Positions 1-8,679 of a DNA stretch of 55,111 nucleotides are shown in pieces. The DNA lies in assembly GCA_017467385.1 (NCBI GenBank), contig JAFTSK010000035.1, positions 1-55,111 of the forward strand. Direction: 5' to 3'. Made by a program: the position numbers and the translations under genes. A model generated the notes under the pieces. That model saw only the letters and a list, made by a program, of their open reading frames with translations, was not told the origin of the DNA and made no database searches. The stretch's first letter is position 1; every line of letters starts with the position of its first letter. This stretch comes from Bacteroidaceae bacterium. GTDB taxonomy: Bacteria > Bacteroidota > Bacteroidia > Bacteroidales > Bacteroidaceae.

Positions 1-189
1 GCTTACGAAAACATGAAGAACGAAATCCAAACCTACGAAAACAACTTGGGATTCCTAAACAGCGCTTCCAAGAAAGGAAATAGCTTGGTACAAGAAATGA
101 ATCGCAAAGTAGAAAAGCTTAAAGCAGACTTGGAATTGATTCAGCAAAAAATAGCAGTAATTGATGAGTCTATCAATAGCGAAAGTTAA
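1..189 (+). CDS. DUF349 domain protein, C-terminal end (5' truncated by window)
   Basis: The frame is open from the first base and ends at TAA 187-189, giving the last 62 residues of a protein that starts outside the window. The fragment is charged and helical (KNEIQTYENNLGFLNSASKK followed by a Lys/Glu heptad-like tail) and resembles the end of Bacteroidales DUF349 proteins, which are built from repeated helical, probably coiled-coil, units. No catalytic residues are visible. A good Rho-independent terminator follows. The family assignment comes from recall of the conserved tail, so function stays unknown. Confidence 0.7.
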   Translation, partial: AYENMKNEIQTYENNLGFLNSASKKGNSLVQEMNRKVEKLKADLELIQQKIAVIDESINSES

Positions 190-216
190 AGTATAGACAT
201 TAGCAAACAATATGTT

Positions 217-260
217 AGGCACGAGTTACGAAAGGTATTCTGTAATTCGTGCCTATTTTT
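217..260 (+). terminator. Rho-independent terminator after the DUF349 gene
   Basis: A 13-base stem (AGGCACGAGTTAC paired with GTAATTCGTGCCT) is followed by ATTTTTTATT, 28 bases after the DUF349 stop codon. It separates that gene from the oppositely oriented tRNA-Gln. Confidence 0.85.
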
Positions 261-291
261 TATTCCCTCAATCTCTGCCTGCGAGTTCCCC

Positions 292-331
292 CAAAAAACA
301 AAGACGACAACCGAAATTATTCGATTGTCGC
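292..331 (-). terminator. terminator of tRNA-Gln transcript
   Basis: On the minus strand, just past the tRNA 3' end, GACAATCGA pairs with TCGGTTGTC (one G-U) around an ATAATT loop. A T-rich run, TTTGTTTTTT, follows. Position and polarity fit termination of the tRNA-Gln transcript. Confidence 0.8.
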
Positions 332-337
332 CTTCTG

Positions 338-408
338 TTGGACTACCAGGACTCGAACCTGGAAAAACAGGACCAGAATCTGTTGTGTTACCATTACACC
401 ATAGTCCA
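338..408 (-). tRNA. tRNA-Gln (anticodon CTG)
   Basis: Read on the minus strand the sequence folds into a complete cloverleaf. The acceptor stem is TGGACTA/TAGTCCA, the D arm GTGT-loop-ACAC, the anticodon loop TTCTGGT with CTG at positions 34-36, and the T arm CCAGG-TTCGAGT-CCTGG. The discriminator base is A, and CCA is not encoded. The last anticodon-stem pair (31-39) is an A-C mismatch. A Bacteroides-type promoter lies about 40 bases upstream and a terminator directly downstream, so it looks like a single-gene unit. Confidence 0.93.
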
Positions 409-446
409 ATCTTTCATCAGAACTACCCGTTCCGATTTTGACGATG

Positions 447-477
447 CAAAGATACTGCTTTTTTCCTAACCCACAAA
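447..477 (-). promoter_or_regulatory. promoter for tRNA-Gln
   Basis: On the minus strand TTTG (477-474) is followed after 19 bases by TATCTTTG (454-447). This matches the Bacteroides primary sigma consensus TTTG-N19/20-TAnnTTTG. The tRNA begins at 408. Confidence 0.8.
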
Positions 478-533
478 CTTTTTCTCGTTTTTTTAGAAAA
501 AAAACAAAAAGCAATCATATTTCACTACCTTTT

Positions 534-565
534 TTTCGTCAGAAGAGTAAAACCAAGTATCTTTG
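534..565 (+). promoter_or_regulatory. promoter for rsfS-ftsH-cdsA
   Basis: TATCTTTG at 558-565 is a perfect TAnnTTTG box, with a T-rich TTTC near 534-537 at about the right distance for the upstream element. It lies 47 bases before the rsfS start and is the only good promoter-like site ahead of this operon. Confidence 0.65.
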
Positions 566-612
566 TACCTTGTTTTATTATATGTATATATTCAGAGAAG
601 AATTAAATTAGA

Positions 613-972
613 ATGAACGATAGCAAAACTTTAGTAGAAAAAATTACCGAAGGAATTCAAGAAAAGAAAGGAAAGAAAATCGTAGTAGCCGATTTGACTG
701 ACATTGACGATACCATCTGCAACTATTTTGTGGTTTGTCAAGGAGAGTCACCTAACCAAGTAGCGGCCATTACCGATTCTGTCAAAGATTACGTGCGCGA
801 AGAAACCGGATACAAACCTATCACGATTGATGGTTTGAAAAATACACAATGGGTAGCAATGGATTACAGCGATGTATTGGTACACATTTTCCTGCCGGAC
901 GTTAGAGAGTTCTATAACTTGGAAAACCTTTGGGCAGATGCAAAACTAATTTCTATTCCAGACATTGACTAA
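613..972 (+). CDS. rsfS: ribosome silencing factor RsfS (YbeB/Iojap family)
   Basis: This 119-residue protein has the usual RsfS length. It carries the family core: a DIDDTICNYFVVCQGES strand-turn, QVAAITDSV, and the C-terminal VLVHIFLPDVREFYNLENLW segment. RsfS binds ribosomal protein uL14 on the free 50S subunit and blocks 30S joining, which lowers translation under nutrient limitation. It is first in an apparent operon with ftsH (18-base gap) and cdsA, an order common in Bacteroidales. No Shine-Dalgarno sequence is evident before the ATG, as is normal for the phylum. Confidence 0.95.
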   Translation: MNDSKTLVEKITEGIQEKKGKKIVVADLTDIDDTICNYFVVCQGESPNQVAAITDSVKDYVREETGYKPITIDGLKNTQWVAMDYSDVLVHIFLPDVREFYNLENLWADAKLISIPDID

Positions 973-990
973 CCTCTATTCTTAACAACA

Positions 991-2973
991 ATGAGTGAAA
1001 CGAATAACAATAAGCCCAAAATCAATATGCCACGCTTTAATTTGAGTTGGCTATATATATGTATTGCCATGACCTTCATTTATCTGTGGATAACGAGTGA
1101 AGATAGCGCAGTAGACCGTCAACTGACTTATACGGAATTCAAGACCTTAATTAATAAAGGATACGCCAGCAAGGTAGTGGCTTTCAATGACAATACCGTC
1201 GATGTATATATCAAACCGGAACATGTCAAGGAGGTATTCAAGGACGACTATCTGAAAGTAGGTCGAAGCCCTTCCATGAATGTAAAGGTGGGTTCCATCG
1301 AATCATTGGATAAATTCTTGGAAGAAGCCCAGAAAGAAGGACATTTCACCGGCGAAATCAGCTATGAACAGAAGAGTGATATGTTCGGAACCATCTTTTG
1401 GAACATTGCTCCTATCATTTTCTTCGTCGGTATTTGGTTGTTCATCATGCGCCGCATGAGTGGCGGAGGAGCCGGAGGTGCTAATCCGTTTACGGTTGGC
1501 AAAAGCAAAGCCCAAGTGTACGACAAGGACGACCAAGCCAACCGAATCACTTTCAAGGATGTAGCCGGACAAGAAGGAGCCAAGCAGGAAGTACAGGAAA
1601 TCGTTGAGTTCCTAAAGCAACCACAAAAATACACCGAATTAGGGGGTAAGATCCCTAAGGGAGCTTTGTTGGTAGGTCCTCCGGGAACCGGTAAGACCTT
1701 GTTGGCCAAAGCCGTAGCCGGTGAAGCCAACGTGCCTTTCTTTTCCATGTCGGGTTCCGATTTCGTGGAAATGTTTGTGGGAGTGGGTGCATCTCGTGTA
1801 CGCGACTTGTTCCGACAAGCCAAAGAAAAAGCACCTTGTATCATCTTCATCGACGAAATTGATGCAGTAGGCCGCGCCAGAAGCAAAAGCCCAAGCATGG
1901 GTGGAAACGACGAACGCGAAAGCACCTTGAACCAGTTGTTGACCGAAATGGACGGCTTTGGCACCAATAGCGGTGTCATCATCTTGGCAGCGACCAACCG
2001 AGCCGACATTTTGGATAAAGCATTGCTTCGTGCCGGACGCTTCGACCGTCAGATTCATGTGGATTTGCCAGATTTGAACGAACGTAAGGCTGTTTTTGAG
2101 GTACATCTGAAGCCTTTGAAGTTAGACGACACCGTAGATCCGGATTTGTTGGCTCGCCAAACTCCGGGATTCAGCGGAGCAGATATTGCCAACGTATGTA
2201 ACGAAGCAGCCTTGATTGCAGCTCGTCATAAGAAAAATGCCGTAGGCAAGCAAGACTTCTTGGATGCGGTAGACCGTATCATCGGTGGTTTGGAAAAGAA
2301 GACAAAGGTAATGACTGCACATGAAAAGCGTACCATCGCCATTCATGAAGCCGGACATGCCACCTTGTCTTGGTTCCTGGAACATGCCAATCCTTTGATA
2401 AAAGTGACGATTGTTCCTCGTGGACGGGCTTTAGGAGCCGCTTGGTATTTGCCGGAAGAAAGACAAATCACCACCAAAGAACAAATGCTCGACGAAATGT
2501 GTGCTACATTGGGTGGCCGAGCCGCCGAAGAATTGTTTACCGGACATATTTCAACCGGAGCCATGAACGATTTGGAAAGAGTAACCAAGCAATCGTATGG
2601 CATGATTGCCTACGCCGGCATGAGTGATAAATTGCCTAACCTCTGCTATTATAACAATGAAGAATATTCGTTCAGCAAGCCTTACAGCGACCGTACCGCC
2701 GAACTGATTGACGAGGAAGTAAAACGAATGATCAACAAGCAATATGAACGTGCCAAGACTTTGTTGGCTGAACATAAGGAAGGGCATAACCAACTGGCAC
2801 AGTTATTGGTAGAGAGAGAAGTTATCTTCGCAGAGGATGTAGAACGCATCTTTGGCAAACGCCCCTGGACTTCACGTTCAGAAGAAATCATGAACAAGGA
2901 AGAGGAAACTAAAGCACTTGCCTCCAATGACGAAGAAACAGAAACGCCATTACTTGAAAACAAAGAAGCATAA
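991..2973 (+). CDS. ftsH: ATP-dependent zinc metalloprotease FtsH
   Basis: FtsH is a membrane-anchored AAA+ protease that degrades misfolded membrane proteins and selected regulators. In this 660-residue protein there are two membrane helices (about residues 18-35 and 137-155) flanking a periplasmic segment. Walker A GPPGTGKT lies at 229-236, followed by Walker [11 protein letters not shown] and the second region of homology ending in AGRFDRQ. The zinc site HEAGH lies at 452-456. All catalytic elements are intact and the length is normal. The tail is rich in Glu and Thr. It sits between rsfS and cdsA with short gaps, so co-transcription is likely; FtsH control of lipid A synthesis in other bacteria makes the nearby lpxB notable, though no link is shown here. 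Confidence 0.97.
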   Translation: MSETNNNKPKINMPRFNLSWLYICIAMTFIYLWITSEDSAVDRQLTYTEFKTLINKGYASKVVAFNDNTVDVYIKPEHVKEVFKDDYLKVGRSPSMNVKVGSIESLDKFLEEAQKEGHFTGEISYEQKSDMFGTIFWNIAPIIFFVGIWLFIMRRMSGGGAGGANPFTVGKSKAQVYDKDDQANRITFKDVAGQEGAKQEVQEIVEFLKQPQKYTELGGKIPKGALLVGPPGTGKTLLAKAVAGEANVPFFSMSGSDFVEMFVGVGASRVRDLFRQAKEKAPCIIFIDEIDAVGRARSKSPSMGGNDERESTLNQLLTEMDGFGTNSGVIILAATNRADILDKALLRAGRFDRQIHVDLPDLNERKAVFEVHLKPLKLDDTVDPDLLARQTPGFSGADIANVCNEAALIAARHKKNAVGKQDFLDAVDRIIGGLEKKTKVMTAHEKRTIAIHEAGHATLSWFLEHANPLIKVTIVPRGRALGAAWYLPEERQITTKEQMLDEMCATLGGRAAEELFTGHISTGAMNDLERVTKQSYGMIAYAGMSDKLPNLCYYNNEEYSFSKPYSDRTAELIDEEVKRMINKQYERAKTLLAEHKEGHNQLAQLLVEREVIFAEDVERIFGKRPWTSRSEEIMNKEEETKALASNDEETETPLLENKEA

Positions 2974-2990
2974 TTTTTAAAGACACTGAT

Positions 2991-3827
2991 ATGAAGAATT
3001 TTATCCAACGCGCCATTACCGGCATCATCTTTGTAGCTGTATTGATAGGCTGTATCATCGGAGGTCCTCTATCGTTCGGAGCCTTGTTCTGTCTCATCAG
3101 CGCATTGGCTACGGCTGAGTTCTGCCACTTGATGAATCAACAAGAAGGGGTACAAGTCAACCGAAATATCTGTGTATTGGGTAGTGTGGCTTTGTTCCTA
3201 TGTTTCTTCTTTTACGGAATGAATCCGGCCGAGACTGGTATCTTCATTCCTTATTTGGCCATTCTTATCTATCTGTTTATCAGCGAGCTTTATCTGAAAA
3301 AGCAGAACCCTATCAACAACTGGGCGTATGCCATGTTCAGCCAACTTTACGTGGCTCTTCCATTCGCTTTGCTCAATGTGTTGGCTTTCCAAAGCATAGG
3401 TACGGAGTCCATCTCACAATACTTGTTCATCCTGCCGCTTTCTATCTTTATCTTTAATTGGGTAAACGACACAGGTGCTTATTGTACAGGTATGTTGTTG
3501 GGCAAGCATCCGTTGTTCAAACGTATCTCCCCTAAGAAGTCTTGGGAAGGTTCTATCGGGGGATGTGTATTCAGCATTGCCGCCGCTTTTGCATTGGCGC
3601 ACTTCTTCCCTATCCTGTCTACCGCCGCATGGGTGGGTTTGGGCATTACAGTAGTCATCTTCGGGACATGGGGCGACTTGGCAGAATCACTGATGAAACG
3701 CCAGTTGGGTATTAAGGATTCGGGAAACATTCTTCCGGGACATGGGGGTATGCTCGACCGTTTCGATAGTGCCATCATGGCGATTCCGGCCGCAGTAGTC
3801 TATCTGTATGTATTGACACTTTGCTAA
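2991..3827 (+). CDS. cdsA: phosphatidate cytidylyltransferase CdsA
   Basis: CdsA makes CDP-diacylglycerol from phosphatidic acid and CTP in the inner membrane, the precursor of all the phospholipids produced by pssA/psd and the cardiolipin synthase elsewhere in this window. The 278-residue protein is mostly hydrophobic helices. It ends with the family signature at about residues 228-262: MKRQLGIKDSGNILPGHGG followed by MLDRFDS. An upstream SPKKSWEGSIGG segment is also typical. It lies 17 bases after ftsH and is the last gene before a repeat-rich convergent gap. Confidence 0.96.
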   Translation: MKNFIQRAITGIIFVAVLIGCIIGGPLSFGALFCLISALATAEFCHLMNQQEGVQVNRNICVLGSVALFLCFFFYGMNPAETGIFIPYLAILIYLFISELYLKKQNPINNWAYAMFSQLYVALPFALLNVLAFQSIGTESISQYLFILPLSIFIFNWVNDTGAYCTGMLLGKHPLFKRISPKKSWEGSIGGCVFSIAAAFALAHFFPILSTAAWVGLGITVVIFGTWGDLAESLMKRQLGIKDSGNILPGHGGMLDRFDSAIMAIPAAVVYLYVLTLC

Positions 3828-3832
3828 TCCCT

Positions 3833-3948
3833 AAAAGATGCAGAGCTTTTTCCAAAAACTCTTGAACTATCAAGCAAAAAAAAGCTTTGACGAACGCCTT
3901 TGTCCTCCAAAGAGAATTGTCTTTTTCTCTTTGGAGGACAAAGGCGTT
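3833..3948. repeat. dispersed intergenic element (module A plus 24-bp hairpin)
   Basis: Between cdsA and lpxB lies a 33-base module (3833-3865, AAAAGATG then AGAGCTTTTT then CTCTTGA) that matches 28030-28062 at 29 of 33 positions. Beginning at 3885, CTTTGACGAA leads into a perfect 24-bp inverted repeat (3893-3916 and 3925-3948) with an 8-base loop. The hairpin may terminate cdsA, since TTTTCTTT follows on the plus strand, and possibly lpxB, since a run of eight A at 3877-3884 reads as T on the minus strand. The stem is unusually long for a simple terminator. No convincing gene lies here. Confidence 0.7.
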
Positions 3949-4037
3949 TTCTTTGATGTATTTTCTTTCACTTCAAAATCCGCAGGATCGGCACTCCGAC
4001 CTATTGGTTTTCAGCAGAAAGTGAAAGTAGTGAATAT

Positions 4038-5183
4038 TCATTCTGTTTTACGCAAAAGTTCAATCATTTTTGAGGCAGCTTGCTTGGAAGCACCGGCTGG
4101 TCCAAGAATCCGAATCATTTCATCGTAATTATCCAACATGGTTTGGCGGTAAGGCTTGTTATTTAATAGGGCATCCACCTCGGTGCGGATGTTTTGCACC
4201 GTCATTGTGTCGGCTACCAATTCACGAACCACTTCCTTGCCGGCCACTAAATTGACCAACGAAATATATTTTACCTTCAAGATATGACGGCGAAGGAAAG
4301 AAATGACCTTCCCTATCGGCGTATGATAGCACACCACCTGAGGCACTCGGAAAAGAGCCGTTTCCAAAGTGGCTGTTCCCGAAGTAACCAACGCGGCCGA
4401 GGCTTGTTGCAACAAACGGTAAGTTTGTCCAAACACAATCCGCAACGGCACATCCTCGCGTACATACTTTTCATAATAAGTCGGATCAATGCCCGGCGCA
4501 CCAGCCAACACCAACTGATAATCACCTACAAACGGTTTGACGGCCTCCAACATATCAGGCAGATTGTCTTTGATTTCCTGTTTGCGGCTTCCGGCCAGCA
4601 ATGCAATAATCGGTTTGTCAGGCAACTGATTGGCTTCCACAAAGTCGGCCAACGTCTCTGTATGATTCTTACAGAAAGCATCTACCGCATCCACACAAGG
4701 ATTACCCACATAATGAATAGGATATTGATGCCCATTAAAGAATTCCACCTCAAAAGGAAGGATGGAAAAAAGCTCGTCCACATCCCGCTTGATGTTCTTA
4801 ATGCGATATTCCTTCCACGCCCAAATCTTTGGAGAGATGTAATAATACACCGGAATCTTCGTTTGCTTCTTGAGGAACTCAGCCACTTCCAAATTGAAAC
4901 CCGGATAATCTACCAAGATGACCACATCCGGCTGCCATTGCACAATGTCCTCTTTGCAACAAGCCATATTCTTAAAGATAGTCCGCAAATGAAGCAATAC
5001 AGGGATGAACCCCATGTAAGCTAACTCCTTATAATGCTTCACACGAGTTCCACCGACCGCACTCATCAAATCACCACCAAAGAAACGGAAATCCGCCTCC
5101 GCATCCTGTTCTTTCAAGGCACGCATCAAGTTCGACGCATGAAGATCACCCGATGCCTCGCCCACAATCAGATAATATTTCAT
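4038..5183 (-). CDS. lpxB: lipid-A-disaccharide synthase LpxB
   Basis: LpxB joins UDP-diacylglucosamine and lipid X to form the tetraacyl disaccharide core of lipid A, acting at the cytoplasmic face of the inner membrane. The 381-residue protein has the usual length. It opens with the glycosyltransferase-19 motif [14 protein letters not shown] (GEASGD at residues 8-13), followed by [34 protein letters not shown] and a C-terminal [14 protein letters not shown] nucleotide-sugar region. Its ATG overlaps the surE stop codon by four bases (ATGA), pointing to translational coupling in a surE-lpxB operon. Confidence 0.96.
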   Translation of the reverse strand: MKYYLIVGEASGDLHASNLMRALKEQDAEADFRFFGGDLMSAVGGTRVKHYKELAYMGFIPVLLHLRTIFKNMACCKEDIVQWQPDVVILVDYPGFNLEVAEFLKKQTKIPVYYYISPKIWAWKEYRIKNIKRDVDELFSILPFEVEFFNGHQYPIHYVGNPCVDAVDAFCKNHTETLADFVEANQLPDKPIIALLAGSRKQEIKDNLPDMLEAVKPFVGDYQLVLAGAPGIDPTYYEKYVREDVPLRIVFGQTYRLLQQASAALVTSGTATLETALFRVPQVVCYHTPIGKVISFLRRHILKVKYISLVNLVAGKEVVRELVADTMTVQNIRTEVDALLNNKPYRQTMLDNYDEMIRILGPAGASKQAASKMIELLRKTE

Positions 5184-5953
5184 ACGTTCAAGTTCCAGCT
5201 TTTGAGTTCGTCTACCAAGGCATACGCCGTCATGTCTATCTGGATAGGCGTAATGGCCACATAATCATGTTCTAATGCCCAGCGATCGGTCTCTTCCGCT
5301 TCCGGCTCGTTATTGGTAAACTTTCCCGTCAGCCAGAAATAGGCTCCCCCTTTAGGGTGCTGACCTCTATACCATTCATTGCCCCAACTGGCATCTGTCT
5401 GACGACAGATACGAACCCCTTTCAACACATCGGTTTTAGGAACATTGACATTCAGACAAGTTCCCTTCGGAAGGCCTTTGGCCATCACTGCTTCTGTAAT
5501 CTTCCGGACGTAAGGAAGCATCGGATTGAAATCAGCATCCGCTTCATGGTCGCAAAGCGAGAATCCAATGGCAGGTACCCCTTTCAAACAACCTTCAATC
5601 ACCACTCCCATTGTTCCCGAATAATGCACATTTACCGCCGAGTTGTCGCCATGATTGATTCCTCCGACCACCAAATCCGGACATCGAGGAAGCAATTCAA
5701 ACATAGCCAACTTGACGCAATCCACCGGTGTACCCGTACATTTATAAATGGTGAGGTCTTCCTCTTCACGAACCTTGAAATACCTGACCGGAGATTCCGA
5801 AGTAATAGCCCCCGAAGCTCCCGAACGAGGCCCATCGGGAGCCATAACTATTATTTCTCCCAACCCTTTCAATGTTTTGACCAGTTCGTTGATACCCTTA
5901 GCCGAATATCCGTCATCATTTGAAATCAATATCAATGGTTTATGCTTTTCCAT
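5180..5953 (-). CDS. surE: 5'/3'-nucleotidase SurE
   Basis: SurE is a metal-dependent phosphatase that dephosphorylates nucleoside monophosphates. This 257-residue protein begins [15 protein letters not shown] with the metal-binding Asp pair at 13-14. It also has the family segments [19 protein letters not shown] and [15 protein letters not shown]. It is upstream gene of a two-gene unit with lpxB (four-base overlap). The start at 5953 gives a normal N-terminus. The intergenic region to parA has no strong two-box promoter on this strand; a weak TACCTTTA lies about 30 bases upstream. Confidence 0.95.
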   Translation of the reverse strand: MEKHKPLILISNDDGYSAKGINELVKTLKGLGEIIVMAPDGPRSGASGAITSESPVRYFKVREEEDLTIYKCTGTPVDCVKLAMFELLPRCPDLVVGGINHGDNSAVNVHYSGTMGVVIEGCLKGVPAIGFSLCDHEADADFNPMLPYVRKITEAVMAKGLPKGTCLNVNVPKTDVLKGVRICRQTDASWGNEWYRGQHPKGGAYFWLTGKFTNNEPEAEETDRWALEHDYVAITPIQIDMTAYALVDELKSWNLNV

Positions 5954-6083
5954 AATCGTTTCTTTTATGTTCTTGGTGCGTAAAGGTACGATTTTACGCG
6001 GACAAATCCGCAGAGATTTAGAAAATTATCTTAATCTTCTGCAACCAAACATTAAATTTGAAATGTTTTTAAGAGGAAATGAT

Positions 6084-6091
6084 TATCTTTG
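6084..6091 (+). promoter_or_regulatory. possible parA promoter (TAnnTTTG box)
   Basis: TATCTTTG matches the Bacteroides -7 element. The nearest upstream TTTG (6057-6060) is 23 bases away, wider than the usual 19-20, so this is a moderate call. It lies about 120 bases before the parA start. Confidence 0.45.
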
Positions 6092-6209
6092 CCTCGTGGA
6101 GTTATTAACAAAACCCGCGAGTTTTCAACAGTTTTGCCAATGTCTGTTTGCTTTAGTAAGTGCGATTTCCGAATTATTCGTTACTTCGCACCGAGAAAAA
6201 CGAACAAGT

Positions 6210-6974
6210 ATGGGAAAAATAATTGCTTTAGCCAACCAGAAAGGTGGCGTAGGAAAGACAACCACTACGATAAATTTAGCCGCTTCTCTTGCCACATTAG
6301 AGAAGAAGGTTTTGGTTATTGACGCTGATCCTCAAGCAAATGCTTCTTCAGGATTGGGCGTAAATGTTCAGGAAGTGGAATGTTCCATTTATGAATGTCT
6401 CATCAATCAGGCAGACATTCGTGAAGCAATCTACACAACAGACATTGACGGCTTGGATATTGTTTCTTCACACATTGATTTGGTAGGTGCAGAAATTGAA
6501 ATGCTGAACTTAGAGAATCGAGAAAAGATAATGAAGAACGTGTTGGAGCCGATGAAGAAGGAATACGATTATATTCTAATCGACTGTTCGCCTTCGTTGG
6601 GGCTGATTACCATCAATGCTTTGACAGCAGCCGATTCGGTCATCATCCCTGTACAATGTGAATATTTTGCATTGGAAGGCATCAGCAAACTGTTGAATAC
6701 CATTAAGATTATAAAGACAAAGCTAAACACAGGCCTGGAAATCGAAGGTTTCCTTCTGACTATGTTTGATTCCCGTCTCCGATTGGCCAATCAAATTTAC
6801 GACGAAGTAAAAAGACACTTCCAGGAATTGGTTTTCAAGACCATCATCCACCGCAACGTAAAGTTGAGTGAAGCCACCAGTCATGGGATTCCTACCATCT
6901 TATACGATGCAGACTCCAACGGCGCGAAAACCCATTTGGCTTTGGCAAAAGAAATTATAATGCGTAATAAATAA
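6210..6974 (+). CDS. parA: chromosome-partitioning ATPase ParA (Soj)
   Basis: The frame stays open upstream to 5748, but homology begins at the ATG at 6210 (MGKIIALANQKGGVGKTT). The upstream part overlaps surE in antisense and reads as low-complexity intergenic DNA, so the gene is called from 6210 (254 residues). The deviant Walker A KGGVGKTT (residues 11-18) and YILIDCSPSLG Walker B mark a ParA/MinD ATPase. It binds DNA non-specifically as an ATP dimer and moves ParB-parS complexes. parB follows after nine bases. No parS-like palindrome was recognised in the window. Confidence 0.95.
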   Translation: MGKIIALANQKGGVGKTTTTINLAASLATLEKKVLVIDADPQANASSGLGVNVQEVECSIYECLINQADIREAIYTTDIDGLDIVSSHIDLVGAEIEMLNLENREKIMKNVLEPMKKEYDYILIDCSPSLGLITINALTAADSVIIPVQCEYFALEGISKLLNTIKIIKTKLNTGLEIEGFLLTMFDSRLRLANQIYDEVKRHFQELVFKTIIHRNVKLSEATSHGIPTILYDADSNGAKTHLALAKEIIMRNK

Positions 6975-6983
6975 GAAAGAACA

Positions 6984-7880
6984 ATGGCAGTACAGAAGAA
7001 ATTTGCTTTGGGGCGTGGACTTGATGCCTTGATTTCTACCGAAGAAGTCAAGACAGCCGGCTCATCATCTATCAATGAAATAGAACTGAGCAAAATCTCC
7101 GTCAATCCCAACCAACCGCGCCGAGAATTCGATCCGGTAGCTTTGCAGGAATTGGCCGATTCTATTGCCGAAATCGGTATTATCCAGCCGATTACCCTCC
7201 GACAATTAAACGAAGACTCTTACCAGATCATCGCTGGCGAAAGAAGATACCGAGCTTCCATTCAGGCCGGTTTGAAAACCATTCCGGCTTACATCCGAAC
7301 AGCAGATGATGAAAACGTCATGGAAATGGCGTTGATCGAAAATATCCAGCGTGAAGATTTGAATGCATTGGAAATTGCTTTGGCTTACCAGCATTTGTTG
7401 GAACAATACGGACTGACACAAGAACGGTTGAGTGAACGTATCGGGAAGAAGCGAACCACCATCGCCAATTATCTCCGTTTGTTAAAGTTACCGGCTTTGA
7501 TTCAGGTAGCTCTCAAGAACAAAGAGATAGACATGGGACATGCGCGTACCTTGCTGACATTGAACGATCCCAAAACCCAGATTCGTATCTTCAATGAAAT
7601 CCAAGCGCACGATTATTCGGTTCGCAAAGTGGAAGAAATTGTCAAAGCCCTCTCTAACGGAGACACCGTTGAAAGTAATGGCAAGAAGATACGCCCCACC
7701 AACAAACTTTCCGAAGAATACGACATGCTTCAAAAACATTTACGCGGCTTTTTCGGTTCAAAAGTACAGTTATCCTGTTCTTCCAAAGGAAAAGGAAAAA
7801 TCAGTATCCCATTCAACAACGAAGAAGAATTGGAACATATCATGGAAATTCTCGATTCGTTGAAAAAGCAAGAAAACTAA
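6984..7880 (+). CDS. parB: chromosome-partitioning protein ParB (Spo0J)
   Basis: ParB binds parS sites and, as a CTP-dependent clamp, spreads on DNA to load SMC and partner ParA. The 298-residue protein shows the order expected: an N-terminal ParB/Srx domain (about 35-125) with the CTP-binding GERRYRA motif at 85-91 and ENIQREDLNALE. A KorB-type helix-turn-helix (RIGKKRTTIANYLRLLKLP) follows, then a C-terminal dimerisation region. It is followed seven bases later by the DUF5683 gene in a conserved Bacteroidetes order. Confidence 0.95.
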   Translation: MAVQKKFALGRGLDALISTEEVKTAGSSSINEIELSKISVNPNQPRREFDPVALQELADSIAEIGIIQPITLRQLNEDSYQIIAGERRYRASIQAGLKTIPAYIRTADDENVMEMALIENIQREDLNALEIALAYQHLLEQYGLTQERLSERIGKKRTTIANYLRLLKLPALIQVALKNKEIDMGHARTLLTLNDPKTQIRIFNEIQAHDYSVRKVEEIVKALSNGDTVESNGKKIRPTNKLSEEYDMLQKHLRGFFGSKVQLSCSSKGKGKISIPFNNEEELEHIMEILDSLKKQEN

Positions 7881-7887
7881 ACTGACA

Positions 7888-8667
7888 TTGAAAACAAGAA
7901 AATTGACATATCGCCTACTGACCTTACTCTTTCTGTTGCTGATAGAAGGAGTAAACGTTGGCATCCATGCCCAACATGCACGCCAAAGAAGATTAGGGAT
8001 TTCCAGAGACTCATTAGAAAGAGTACGCCCCAAAATCAATGATTCTTTGCGAGTAGACAGCATTGCTTTTACCAATCAGGAGAAACTACGACAGTTGGAA
8101 GCTCCGGTAGATACTGCCGCCCTCTTGCTGAAGTCAGACTCCGTATTCCAACATTCGCCTCAACCCAAGAAGCGTTTTATTCCTAACTCCAATCGGTCTG
8201 TATGGCTGGCGATGGTTTTTCCGGGGGGAGGACAAATCTACAACCGTAAATATTGGAAACTACCTATTGTATATGGTGGATTCGTGGGCTGTGCCTACGC
8301 ATTAAGCTGGAACAATAAGATGTATAAGGACTATTCGCAAGCCTACTTGGACATCATGGACGACGATCCGAATACCAAGAGTTACGAAGATTTCTTACCC
8401 CTCAACTCCAGTATAGCCGGGCAGGAAGAACGATTTAAGGAAATATTCCGGAAGCGTAAGGACACTTATCGTCGTCAACGAGACCTAAGTATTTTCTGTT
8501 TTATCGGAGTGTACTTACTCTCCGTCATTGATGCCTACGTAGATGCCGAGCTTTCCGATTTCGATATATCCAAAGACTTAGGGCTGAAAGTAGAACCGGC
8601 TGTTTTCAATGATGGCAAAAGCAAGGATTTCAGTTCCGTCGGCTTGCAATGCAGTCTCAAATTTTAA
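7888..8667 (+). CDS. DUF5683 domain protein (exported or membrane)
   Basis: This 259-residue protein begins at a TTG codon seven bases after parB; no ATG is available near the hydrophobic N-terminus, so TTG is the most credible start. Residues 6-28 form a signal-peptide-like stretch (LTYRLLTLLFLLLIEGVNVG). The conserved core begins SVWLAMVFPGGGQIYNRKYW and continues with further hydrophobic helices (IFCFIGVYLLSVIDAYVDA), typical of DUF5683. Function is unknown. Its constant position between parB and mltD suggests an envelope role linked to growth or segregation, but that is inference. Confidence 0.8.
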   Translation: MKTRKLTYRLLTLLFLLLIEGVNVGIHAQHARQRRLGISRDSLERVRPKINDSLRVDSIAFTNQEKLRQLEAPVDTAALLLKSDSVFQHSPQPKKRFIPNSNRSVWLAMVFPGGGQIYNRKYWKLPIVYGGFVGCAYALSWNNKMYKDYSQAYLDIMDDDPNTKSYEDFLPLNSSIAGQEERFKEIFRKRKDTYRRQRDLSIFCFIGVYLLSVIDAYVDAELSDFDISKDLGLKVEPAVFNDGKSKDFSSVGLQCSLKF

Positions 8668-8679
8668 ACAAGAAGAAAC

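Noticed and set aside
1362-2009. 215-residue minus-strand frame
   Set aside because: Antisense to the AAA domain of ftsH; no promoter or homology signal.
3838-4128. 96-residue frame downstream of cdsA
   Set aside because: It is made of the dispersed repeat and the 24-bp hairpin and runs into lpxB in antisense.
4284-5024. 246-residue frame on the plus strand
   Set aside because: It is antisense to lpxB, whose motifs and length are secure, and the translation shows no family pattern.
5748-6209. N-terminal extension of ParA
   Set aside because: The extension is antisense to surE and crosses a promoter-like region; family homology starts at 6210.
6210-7880. Plasmid-type partition locus
   Set aside because: ParA/ParB sequences and the DUF5683-mltD-rel neighbours fit the chromosomal locus; no replication gene or parS palindrome was seen.
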